DNA from: Motacilla alba alba
Taxonomy: Eukaryota > Chordata > Aves > Passeriformes > Motacillidae
Direction: 5' to 3'
NCBI RefSeq assembly: GCF_015832195.1
Contig: NC_052017.1
Coordinates: 55,520,152 to 55,584,151, forward strand
DNA length: 64,000 nt
Positions 1 to 8,240 of this stretch are shown one piece after another (positions within the stretch are counted from its first letter, which is position 1; each line of letters opens with the position of its first letter). The position numbers and the translations under genes were made by a program. The notes beneath the pieces were generated by a model. That model was given only the letters and a program-made list of their open reading frames with translations, did not search any database and was not told the DNA's origin.

Positions 1-125
1 GGCGGCTTGCAGGAGGCGAAGAAGCAAGCCGCACCACATGGGCATTGTGCGCGCAGCTTCCTAAGTGCTGCAGGACGCTCGTTTACCGCTCGCAATCCTT
101 TTCAATTCACCTCAACATTCGAATG

Positions 126-138
126 GAAGAAGTTCTTC
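126..138. other. 13-bp palindrome GAAGAA-G-TTCTTC
   Basis: This perfect dyad is present in A, E and G bodies. In B, D, F and H it reads GAAAAAGTTCTTC (one mismatched pair). In C it is replaced by GAAGTTGTTCGAAG, which contains the separate palindrome TTCGAA. Alternating GAA and TTC blocks are the general form of heat-shock elements, but the spacing here is not the classical nGAAnnTTCn array, so no regulatory role is claimed. Confidence 0.4.
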
Positions 139-365
139 GACAACTCTTCTGTGCATCTTGCTAATGGTCCTGCAACACTCCGTGGAAAATCGTGCGCTTT
201 ACTTTGGTGTCCGAGATGCAAAGCACTGGAGGCACGGGAAAAGCAAAATCGAGAGTCGTTTGCTCTGCTGGAGTTAGGTTTTCTTTTCACGAGATGCCAT
301 GGCAAAGCTTTTGGCTTGGCTGTGGAAGACCAGAGACGCAGCAGAAAGAGATCCGGGTCTGCCCG

Positions 366-374
366 AAGGTAAGT
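366..374 (+). other. Perfect 5' splice-donor-like AAG|GTAAGT, recurring in most monomers
   Basis: The nine bases match the canonical eukaryotic 5' splice site exactly. They recur at the same place in all monomers except those with C-type tails, where GGT is replaced by TTT (GAATTTAAG), the copies with GAAGGATAAG (3750s and 13440s), and one with GAAAGTAAG near 19257. A short T-rich run plus CAG (CATCTTTCGGCAG) follows about 30 bases downstream, too near for an ordinary intron. No transcript evidence is available, so this is a sequence match only. Confidence 0.45.
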
Positions 375-516
375 GCCGCCTGCCGGCATCTTTCGGCAGA
401 AAAAGAGCTCCGCAGCGCACCGCCACCGGCAACTAACATCCGTGTGCGAAGATGCCGCTGTTTCGCCTCCGGCAGCCGGAGAGCGCGGCCGCTTGCAGGA
501 GGCGAAGAAGCAAGCC
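373..516 (+). other. GC- and CpG-rich segment of the monomer (reference example)
   Basis: In every monomer about 145 bp, from the GTGCCGC motif through the GGAGGCGAAGAAG motif of the next monomer head, is clearly richer in G+C and in CpG than the remaining ~340 bp. It contains both short inverted repeats described separately and is the best conserved part between types apart from a few variable positions (GAAGAT, GAAGAC or GAAGAAGCGG before CGCTG; TTGTCGAC, CTGCCGGC or TTGCCCGC near its start). The example is the A/B junction; the same segment recurs 132 times. No function is shown by the sequence. Confidence 0.75.
464..485. repeat. Inverted repeat CTCCGG-CAG-CCGGAG, present once per monomer
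   Basis: The six-base arms CTCCGG (468/469 region) and CCGGAG are perfect complements around a three-base CAG loop. The outer CGC and GCG can extend the stem by three pairs with a single bulged A. The element is intact in most monomers. In those preceding most F heads it reads CTCTGTCAGCAGGAG, where two central pairs are lost and one becomes G-U, so the stem is broken. It could be a cruciform or RNA hairpin, or a protein-binding dyad; which one is not decidable here. Confidence 0.7.
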
Positions 517-971
517 GCACCACACGGGCATTGTGTGCGCTGCATTCTAAGTGCTGCAAGACGCTGTTTTACCGCTCGCAATCCTTTTCAAATCACCTCA
601 ACATGCGAATGGAAAAAGTTCTTCGACAACCCTTCAGTGCATCTTGCTAGTTCTCGTGCAACACTCCTTGGAAATCAGGTGCTTCTCTTTGTGCTCCGAG
701 ATGCAAAGTAGTGGATGCACATGATAAGCAGAATCGGGAGTCGTTTGCTCTGCTGGAGTTAGGTTTTCTTTTCACGAGATGCCATGGCAAAGCTTTTGGC
801 TTGTCTGTGGACGACCAGAGACGCAGCAGACGGAGATCCGGGTCTGCCCGAAGGTAAGTGCCGCTTGTCGACATCTTTCAGTCAAAACAGCGCTCAGCAG
901 CGCACCGCCACCGGCAACTAACATCCGTGCGCGAAGAAGCGGCTGTTTCGCCTCCGGCAGCCGGAGAGCGC
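487..971 (+). repeat. Monomer type B (reference copy, 485 bp)
   Basis: Type B is found only directly after A, at 487, 4360 and 14055. Diagnostic bases are GGCCGCTTG at its start instead of GGCGGCTTG, CTAGTTCTCG near 647 and AAAGTAGTGG near 706. Its GC-rich tail uses the variant with TTGTCGACATC and CAGTCAAAAC. The copy at 4360 has CACAGGGGC where the other two have CACACGGGC, a useful marker for ordering the duplications. Confidence 0.9.
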
Positions 972-1453
972 GGCGGCTTGCAGGAGGCGAAGAAGCATGC
1001 TGCACCACACGGGCATTGTTCGCGCAGCTTCCTAAGTGCTGCAAGTCGCTCGTTTACCTCTCGCAATCCTTTTCAATTCACCTCAACATGCGAATGGAAG
1101 TTGTTCGAAGACTATCTGTGCATGTTACAAGTGCTCTTGCAACACTCCGTGGAAAATCGTGTGCTTCTCTTTGTGCTCCGAGATGCAAAGAAGTGGATGC
1201 ACGGGATAAGCAGAATCGGGAGTCGTTTGCTCTGCTGGAGTTAGGTTTTCTTTTCACGACATGCCATGGCAAAACTTTTCGCTTGTCTGCGGACGACCAG
1301 AGACGCAGCAGACGGAGATCCGGGTCTGCCCGAATTTAAGTGCCGCCTGCCGGCATCTTTCGGCAGAAAAAGCGCTCCGCAGCGCACCGCCACCGGCAAC
1401 TAACATCCGTGTGCGAAGACGCCGCTGTTTCGCCTCCGGCAGCCGGAGAGCGC
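972..1453 (+). repeat. Monomer type C (reference copy, 482 bp)
   Basis: This is the shortest type and one of the two commonest: 29 clean copies plus three recombinants that carry part of it. Its body contains GTTGTTCGAAGACTATCTG (near 1100) in place of the AAGTTCTTCGACAAC of other types, then GCATGTTACAAGTG. It ends with CCCGAATTTAAG, so the splice-donor-like GGTAAGT of other types is destroyed. It is followed by D in nearly every case. Two alleles of a pyrimidine tract segregate among copies: TTTTCTTTTC, and an uninterrupted nine-T run (for example at 3181-3189). Confidence 0.92.
1347..1366. repeat. Inverted repeat CTGCCG-N8-CGGCAG
   Basis: Left arm 1347-1352 (CTGCCG) and right arm 1361-1366 (CGGCAG) flank an eight-base loop. 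The perfect form occurs after C bodies and most A and D bodies. In E tails the left arm becomes TTGTCG opposite an unchanged right arm, which still pairs along all six positions in RNA using G-U wobbles. In B, G and H tails the right side is CAGTCA and pairing is largely lost. Stem presence therefore varies by monomer type. Confidence 0.6.
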
Positions 1454-1938
1454 GGCGGCTTGCAGGAGGCGAAGAAGCATGCTGCACCTCACGGGCATTG
1501 TGCGCGCTGCTTTCTATGTGCTGCCTGACACTGTTTTACCGCTCGCAATCCTTTTTAAATCACCTCAACATGCGAATGGAAAAAGTTCTTCGACAACTCT
1601 TCAGTGCATCTTGCTAGTGCTCGTGCAACACTCCTTGGAAATCAGGTGCTTCTCTTTGTGCTCCGAGATGCAAAGAAGTGGATGCACATGATAAGCAGAA
1701 TCGGGAGTCGTTTGCTCTGCTGGAGTAAGGTTTTCTTTTCACGAGATGCCATGGCAAAGATTTTGGCTTGTCTGTGGACGACCAGAGACGCAGCAGACGG
1801 AGATCCGGGTCTGCCCGAAGGTAAGTGCCGCCTGCCGGCATCTTTCGGCAGAAAAAGCGCTCCGCAGCGCACCGCCACCGGCAACTAACATCCGTGTGCT
1901 AAGATGCCGCTGTTTCGCCTCCGGCAGCCGGAGAGCGC
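1454..1938 (+). repeat. Monomer type D (reference copy, 485 bp)
   Basis: This is the most frequent type (34 copies). It starts GCATGCTGCACCTCACGGG and carries TGCTGCCTGACACTG in the head. The body has CTTTTTAAATCACC, GGAAAAAGTTCTTCGAC and TTGGAAATCAGG or TTGGAAATCATC. Two copies, at 3389 and 13084, are D' variants in which the head reads TGCAGGACGCTG, apparently converted towards H or G. D almost always follows C and precedes E or F. Confidence 0.92.
1479..1691 (+). other. Recurring 70-codon open frame in D and F monomers, probably not a gene
   Basis: An ATG lies nine bases after AGGAGG, and the frame encodes a peptide with a hydrophobic central stretch (AAFYVLPDTVLPLAILF). It recurs in nearly every D and F monomer. 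In C the same start runs into a stop after about a dozen codons, and in A, E, G and H the ATG is absent. Homogenisation of the DNA alone explains its persistence. I do not recognise the peptide and would not annotate it as coding without RNA or protein evidence. Confidence 0.3.
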
Positions 1939-2421
1939 GGCGGCTTGCAGGAGGCGAAGAAGCAAGCCGCACCACATGGGCATTGTGCGCGCAGCTTCCT
2001 AAGTGCTGGAAGACGCTCGTTTACCGCTCGCAATCCTTTTCAATTCACCTCAACATGCGAATGGAAGAAGTTCTTCGACAACTCTTCTGTGCATCTTGCT
2101 AATGGTCCTGCCACACTCCGTGGAAAATCGTGCTCTTCTTTCTGCTCCGAAATGCAAAGCAGTGGCTGCAAGGGGAAGGCAGAATCTCGATGCCTTTGCT
2201 GTGCTGGAGCAGGTTTTCTCTTCACGAGATGTCATGGCTAAGCTTTTGGCTGGGCTGCAGATGACAAGAGACGCAGCAGATGGAGATCCGGGTCTGCCCG
2301 AAGGTAAGTGCCGCTTGTCGACATCTTTCGGCAGAAAAAGCGCTCCGCAGCCCACCGCCACCTACAACTAACATCCGTGCGCGAAGAAGCGGCTGTTTCG
2401 CCTCCGGCAGCCGGAGAGTGC
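1939..2421 (+). repeat. Monomer type E (reference copy, 483 bp)
   Basis: Type E has 13 copies plus hybrids. Its body is the most divergent of the common types: GGTCCTGCCACACTCC, TTTCTGCTCCGAAATGC, GGCTGCAAGGGGAAGGC and a GATGTCATGG where others have GATGCCATGG or GACATGCCACGG. Its tail carries CAGCCCACCGCCACCTAC instead of CAGCGCACCGCCACCGGC. Two subtypes differ by GCTGGAGCAGG (left part of the window) versus GCTGGGGCAGG (from about 19.1 kb rightwards), a useful phylogenetic marker. It is usually followed by H, but by F at 2422 and 11631. Confidence 0.92.
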
Positions 2422-3612
2422 GGCGGCTTGCAGGAGGCGAAGAAGCATGCTGCACCACACGGGCATTGTGCGCGCTGCTTTCTATGTGCTGCCTGACACT
2501 GTTTTACCGCTCGCAATCCTTTTTAAATCACCTCAACATGCGAATGGAAAAAGTTCTTCGACAACTCTTCAGTGCATCTTGCTAGTGCTCGTGCAACACT
2601 CCTTGGAAATCAGGTGCTTCTCTTTGTGCTCCGAGATGCAAAGAAGTGGATGCACATAATAAGCAGAATCGGGAGTCGTTTGCTCTGCTGGAGTTAGGTT
2701 TTCTTTTCACGAGATGCCATGGCAAAGATTTTGGCTTGTCTGTGGAAGACCAGAGACGCAGCAGACGGAGATCCGGGTCTGCCCGAAGGTAAGTGCCGCT
2801 TGTCGACATCTTTCAGTCAAAACAGCGCTCAGCAGCGCACCGCCACCGGCAACTAACATCCGTGTGCTAAGAGGCCGCTGTTTCGCCTCCGGCAGCCGGA
2901 GAGCGCGGCGGCTTGCAGGAGGCGAAGAAGCATGCTGCACCACACGGGCATTGTTCGCGCAGCTTCCTAAGTGCTGCAAGTCGCTCGTTTACCTCTCGCA
3001 ATCCTTTTCAATTCACCTCAACATGCGAATGGAAGTTGTTCGAAGACTATCTGTGCATGTTACAAGTGCTCTTGCAACACTCCGTGGAAAATCGTGTGCT
3101 TCTCTTTGTGCTCCGAGATGCAAAGAAGTGGATGCACGGGATAAGCAGAATCGGGAGTCGTTTGCTCTGCTGGAGTTAGGTTTTTTTTTCACGACATGCC
3201 ACGGCAAAACTTTTCGCTTGTCTGCGGACGACCAGAGACGCAGCAGACGGAGATCCGGGTCTGCCCGAATTTAAGTGCCGCCTGCCGGCATCTTTCGGCA
3301 GAAAAAGCGCTCCGCAGCGCACCGCCACCGGCAACTAACATCCGTGTGCGAAGACGCCGCTGTTTCGCCTCCGGCAGCCGGAGAGCGCGGCGGCTTGCAG
3401 GAGGCGAAGAAGCATGCTGCACCTCACGGGCATTGTGCGCGCTGCTTTCTATGTGCTGCAGGACGCTGTTTTACCGCTCGCAATCCTTTTTAAATCACCT
3501 CAACATGCGAATGGAAAAAGTTCTTCGACAACTCTTCAGTGCATCTTGCTAGTGCTCGTGCAACACTCCTTGGAAATCATCTGCTTCTCTTTGTGCTCCG
3601 AGATGCAAAGAA

Positions 3613-4245
3613 GTGGATGCACATAATAAGCAGAATAGGGAGTCGTTTGCTCTGCTGCAGTTAAGTTTTCTTTTCACGACATGCCATGGCAAAGCTTTTG
3701 GCTTGCCTGTGGACGACCAGACAAGCAGCAGACGGAGATCCGGGTCTGCCCGAAGGATAAGTGCCGCTTGTCGACATCTTTCGGCAGAAAAAGCGCTCCG
3801 CAGCGCACCGCCACCGAAAACTAACATCCGTGTGCTAAGATCCGCTGTTTCGCCTCCGGCAGCCGGAGAGCGCGGCGGCTTGCAGGAGGCGAAGAAGCAA
3901 GCCGCACCACATGGGCATTGTGCGCGCAGCTTCCTAAGTGCTGCAGGACGCTCGTTTACCGCTCGCAATCCTTTTCAATTCACCTCAACATTCGAATGGA
4001 AGAAGTTCTTCGACAACTCTTCTGTGCATCTTGCTAATGGTCCTGCAACACTCCGTGGAAAATCGTGCGCTTTACTTTGGTGTCCGAGATGCAAAGCACT
4101 GGAGGCACGGGAAAAGCAAAATCGAGAGTCGTTTGCTCTGCTGGAGTTAGGTTTTCTTTTCACGAGATGCCATGGCAAAGCTTTTGGCTTGGCTGTGGAA
4201 GACCAGAGACGCAGCAGAAAGAGATCCGGGTCTGCCCGAAGGTAA
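3613..4245 (+). other. Longest open frame in the window (210 codons), an indel artefact of D'/A
   Basis: The frame spans the D' and A monomers and is long only because the D' tail has a one-base insertion (GAAGGATAAG) and a one-base loss (TAAGATCCGCTG) that shift it past the usual stops. It recurs once at 13308-13940, in the duplicated copy of the same two monomers. The product is Arg-, Ser- and Cys-rich and lacks any domain I recognise. Equivalent frames in the other monomers are 60-190 codons, overlap on both strands and differ between types. Confidence 0.35.
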
Positions 4246-5816
4246 GTGCCGCCTGCCGGCATCTTTCGGCAGAAAAAGAGCTCCGCAGCGCACCGCCACC
4301 GGCAACTAACATCCGTGTGCGAAGATGCCGCTGTTTCGCCTCCGGCAGCCGGAGAGCGCGGCCGCTTGCAGGAGGCGAAGAAGCAAGCCGCACCACAGGG
4401 GCATTGTGTGCGCTGCATTCTAAGTGCTGCAAGACGCTGTTTTACCGCTCGCAATCCTTTTCAAATCACCTCAACATGCGAATGGAAAAAGTTCTTCGAC
4501 AACCCTTCAGTGCATCTTGCTAGTTCTCGTGCAACACTCCTTGGAAATCAGGTGCTTCTCTTTGTGCTCCGAGATGCAAAGTAGTGGATGCACATGATAA
4601 GCAGAATCGGGAGTCGTTTGCTCTGCTGGAGTTAGGTTTTCTTTTCACGAGATGCCATGGCAAAGCTTTTGGCTTGTCTGTGGACGACCAGAGACGCAGC
4701 AGACGGAGATCCGGGTCTGCCCGAAGGTAAGTGCCGCTTGTCGACATCTTTCAGTCAAAACAGCGCTCAGCAGCGCACCGCCACCGGCAACTAACATCCG
4801 TGCGCGAAGAAGCGGCTGTTTCGCCTCCGGCAGCCGGAGAGCGCGGCGGCTTGCAGGAGGCGAAGAAGCATGCTGCACCACACGGGCATTGTTCGCGCAG
4901 CTTCCTAAGTGCTGCAAGTCGCTCGTTTACCTCTCGCAATCCTTTTCAATTCACCTCAACATGCGAATGGAAGTTGTTCGAAGACTATCTGTGCATGTTA
5001 CAAGTGCTCTTGCAACACTCCGTGGAAAATCGTGTGCTTCTCTTTGTGCTCCGAGATGCAAAGAAGTGGATGCACGGGATAAGCAGAATCGGGAGTCGTT
5101 TGCTCTGCTGGAGTTAGGTTTTCTTTTCACGACATGCCATGGCAAAACTTTTCGCTTGTCTGCGGACGACCAGAGACGCAGCAGACGGAGATCCGGGTCT
5201 GCCCGAATTTAAGTGCCGCCTGCCGGCATCTTTCGGCAGAAAAAGCGCTCCGCAGCGCACCGCCACCGGCAACTAACATCCGTGTGCGAAGACGCCGCTG
5301 TTTCGCCTCCGGCAGCCGGAGAGCGCGGCGGCTTGCAGGAGGCGAAGAAGCATGCTGCACCTCACGGGCATTGTGCGCGCTGCTTTCTATGTGCTGCCTG
5401 ACACTGTTTTTACCGCTCGCAATCCTTTTTAAATCACCTCAACATGCGAATGGAAAAAGTTCTTCGACAACTCTTCAGTGCATCTTGCTAGTGCTCGTGC
5501 AACACTCCTTGGAAATCAGGTGCTTCTCTTTGTGCTCCGAGATGCAAAGAAGTGGATGCACATGATAAGCAGAATCGGGAGTCGTTTGCTCTGCTGGAGT
5601 AAGGTTTTCTTTTCACGAGATGCCATGGCAAAGATTTTGGCTTGTCTGTGGACGACCAGAGACGCAGCAGACGGAGATCGATCCGGGTCTGCCCGAAGGT
5701 AAGTGCCGCTTGTCGACATCTTTCAGTCAAAACAGCGCTCAGCAGCGCACCGCCACCGGCAACTAACATCCGTGCGCGAAGAAGCGGCTGTTTCGCCTCC
5801 GGCAGCCGGAGAGCGC
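3874..5816 (+). repeat. Array block: second A-B-C-D
   Basis: Monomers start at 3874, 4360, 4845 and 5327. The block is nearly identical to 1-1938. The D copy is 490 bp because of an extra T in the T run at 5407-5411 and a four-base duplication giving GATCGATC at 5676-5683. The block is followed directly by G, not by E as after the first copy, so a recombination junction lies near its end. Confidence 0.88.
5676..5683 (+). repeat. GATC microduplication in the second A-B-C-D block
   Basis: Other monomers read GGAGATCCGGG; here the sequence is GGAGATCGATCCGGG, a four-base tandem duplication that makes this monomer 490 bp together with the extra T at 5407-5411. No other copy in the window has it, so it arose after the 3,873-bp duplication and has not been spread by conversion. 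Confidence 0.85.
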
Positions 5817-7269
5817 GGCGGCTTGCAGGAGGCGAAGAAACAGGCCGCACCACAGGGGCATTGTGTGCGCAGCTTTCTAAGTACTGCAGGACGCTGTTTT
5901 ACCGCTCGCAATCCTTTTTAAATCACCTCAACATTCGAAAGGAAGAAGTTCTTCGACAACCCTTCAGTGCATCTTGCTAGTGCTCGTGCAACACTCCGTG
6001 GAAAATCGTGCTCTTCTCTTTGTGCTCCGAGATGCAAAGAAGTGGATGCACGTGATAAGCAGAATCGGGAGTCGTTTGCTCTGCTGGAGTAAGGTTTTCT
6101 TTACACGACATGCCATGGCAAAACTTTTGGCTGGGCTGCGGACGACAAGAGACGCAGTAGACGGAGATCCGGGTCTGCCCGAAGGTAAGTGCCGCTTGCC
6201 CGCATCTTTCAGTCAAAACAGCGCTCCGCAGCGCACCGCCACCGGCAACTAACATCCGTGTGCTAAGAGGCCGCTGTTTCGCCTCCGGCAGCCGGAGAGC
6301 GCGGCGGCTTGCAGGAGGCGAAGAAGCATGCTGCACCACACGGGCATTGTTCGCGCAGCTTCCTAAGTGCTGCAAGTCGCTCGTTTACCTCTCGCAATCC
6401 TTTTCAATTCACCTCAACATGCGAATGGAAGTTGTTCGAAGACTATCTGTGCATGTTACAAGTGCTCTTGCAACACTCCGTGGAAAATCGTGTGCTTCTC
6501 TTTGTGCTCCGAGATGCAAAGAAGTGGATGCACGGGATAAGCAGAATCGGGAGTCGTTTGCTCTGCTGGAGTTAGGTTTTTTTTTCACGACATGCCACGG
6601 CAAAACTTTTCGCTTGTCTGCGGACGACCAGAGACGCAGCAGACGGAGATCCGGGTCTGCCCGAATTTAAGTGCCGCCTGCCGGCATCTTTCGGCAGAAA
6701 AAGCGCTCCGCAGCGCACCGCCACCGGCAACTAACTTCCGTGTGCGAAGACGCCGCTGTTTCGCCTCCGGCAGCCGGAGAGCGCGGCGGCTTGCAGGAGG
6801 CGAAGAAGCATGCTGCACCTCACGGGCATTGTGCGCGCTGCTTTCTATGTGCTGCCTGACACTGTTTTACCGCTCGCAATCCTTTTTAAATCACCTCAAC
6901 ATGCGAATGGAAAAAGTTCTTCGACAACTCTTCAGTGCATCTTGCTAGTGCTCGTGCAACACTCCTTGGAAATCATCTGCTTCTCTTTGTGCTCCGAGAT
7001 GCAAAGAAGTGGATGCACATAATAAGCAGAATCGGGAGTCGTTTGCTCTGCTGCAGTTAAGTTTTCTTTTCACGACATGCCATGGCAAAGCTTTTGGCTT
7101 GCCTGTGGACGACCAGAGACGCAGCAGACGGAGATCCGGGTCTGCCCGAAGGTAAGTGCCGCCTGCCGGCATCTTTCGGCAGAAAAAGCGCTCTGCAGCG
7201 CACCGCCACCGGCAACTAACATCCGTGCGCGAAGAAGCGACTGTTTCGCCTCTGTCAGCAGGAGAGAAC

Positions 7270-7754
7270 GGCGGCTTGCAGGAGGCGAAGAAGCATGCTG
7301 CACCACACGGGCATTGTGCGCGCTGCTTTCTATGTGCTGCCTGACACTGTTTTACCGCTCGCAATCCTTTTTAAATCACCACAACATGCGAATGGGAAAA
7401 GTTCTTCGACAACTCTTCAGTGCATCTTGCTAGTGCTCGTGCAACACTCCTTGGAAATCAGGTGCTTCTCTTTGTGCTCCGAGATGCAAAGAAGTGGATG
7501 CACATGATAAGCAGAATCGGGAGTCGTTTGCTCTGCTGGAGTTAGGTTTTCTTTTCACGAGATGCCATGGCAAAGCTTTTGGCTTGTCTGTGGACGACCA
7601 GAGACGCAGCAGACGGAGATCCGGGTCTGCCCGAAGGTAAGTGCCGCTTGTCGACATCTTTCAGTCAAAACAGCGCTCCGCAGCGCACCGCCACCGGCAA
7701 CTAACATCCGTGCGCGAAGAAGCGGCTGTTTCGCCTCCGGCAGCCGGAGAGCGC
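7270..7754 (+). repeat. Monomer type F (reference copy, 485 bp)
   Basis: Type F has 17 copies. It is a sister of D, differing at the head by GCACCACACGGG for GCACCTCACGGG. In most copies the segment just before it is altered to CTCTGTCAGCAGGAG, which breaks the inverted repeat found in other monomers. In the regular arrays it lies between D and G. This copy and the one at 18409 share the private changes CACCACAACATG and GAATGGGAAAAG, so they descend from one recent event although they lie 11.1 kb apart. Confidence 0.9.
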
Positions 7755-8240
7755 GGCGGCTTGCAGGAGGCGAAGAAACAGGCCGCACCACAGGGGCATT
7801 GTGTGCGCAGCTTTCTAAGTACTGCAGGACGCTGTTTTACCGCTCGCAATCCTTTTTAAATCACCTCAACATTCGAAAGGAAGAAGTTCTTCGACAACCC
7901 TTCAGTGCATCTTGCTAGTGCTCGTGCAACACTCCGTGGAAAATCGTGCTCTTCTCTTTGTGCTCCGAGATGCAAAGAAGTGGATGCACGTGATAAGCAG
8001 AATCGGGAGTCGTTTGCTCTGCTGGAGTAAGGTTTTCTTTACACGACATGCCATGGCAAAACTTTTGGCTGGGCTGCGGACGACCAGAGACGCAGTAGAC
8101 GGAGATCCGGGTCTGCCCGAAGGTAAGTGCCGCTTGCCCGCATCTTTCAGTCAAAACAGCGCTCCGCAGCGCACCGCCACCGGCAACTAACATCCGTGTG
8201 CTAAGAGGCCGCTGTTTCGCCTCCGGCAGCCGGAGAGCGC
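7755..8240 (+). repeat. Monomer type G (reference copy, 486 bp)
   Basis: Type G has 17 copies. It starts with GAAGAAACAGGCCGC and CACAGGGGC, has CTAAGTACTGCAGG in the head and CATTCGAAAGGAAGAAG in the body, followed by GTGATAAGC and GGAGTAAGG. Its tail usually reads TTGCCCGCATC, CAGTCAAAAC. In the tetramer it is the fourth member and is followed by C. At 31967, 39231 and 41654 it is followed directly by D, meaning that a C was lost or never present. Confidence 0.9.

Larger units (their letters stand above)
1..486 (+). repeat. Monomer type A (reference copy, 486 bp)
   Basis: Type A occurs only three times, at 1, 3874 and 13569, each time followed by a B monomer. It is recognised by GCGCTTTACTTTGGTGT near 194-210, where other types read a TTCTCTTTGTGCTCC-like sequence, by AAAGCACTGGAGGCACGGG just after it, and by CATTCGAATGG near 116. 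It shares its first ~60 bp with type E. The GC-rich segment starts near 364 with AAG|GTAAGT. The three copies are almost identical, so they come from recent block duplication rather than independent survival of an old variant. Confidence 0.9.
1..3873 (+). repeat. Array block: A-B-C-D-E-F-C-D'
   Basis: Monomers start at 1, 487, 972, 1454, 1939, 2422, 2907 and 3389. The first four repeat at 3874-5816 with an offset of 3,873 bp. The E-F pair repeats at 11148-12115 with an offset of 9,209 bp, including the shared private GAGAGTGCGG (T at 2419 and 11628). The last monomer contains several unusual changes: AATAGGG near 3637, GACCAGACAAGC, a GAAGGATAAG insertion that breaks the donor-like site, CCGAAAACTAAC and TAAGATCCGCTG with a one-base loss. 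Confidence 0.88.

Noticed and set aside
126..138. Heat-shock element
   Set aside because: GAAGAAGTTCTTC is a palindrome but lacks the 5-bp spaced inverted GAA units of a functional element, and there is no gene nearby to regulate.
1543..1562. TATA-like TTTTTAAATC in D, F, G and H bodies
   Set aside because: It is a single AT-rich stretch with no associated start-site or terminator pattern; A, C and E have TTTTCAATTC and B has TTTTCAAATC there instead.
2690..2710. Telomere-like GTTAGG
   Set aside because: The hexamer-like TTAGG occurs once per monomer inside GGAGTTAGGTTTTC and is never tandemly repeated.
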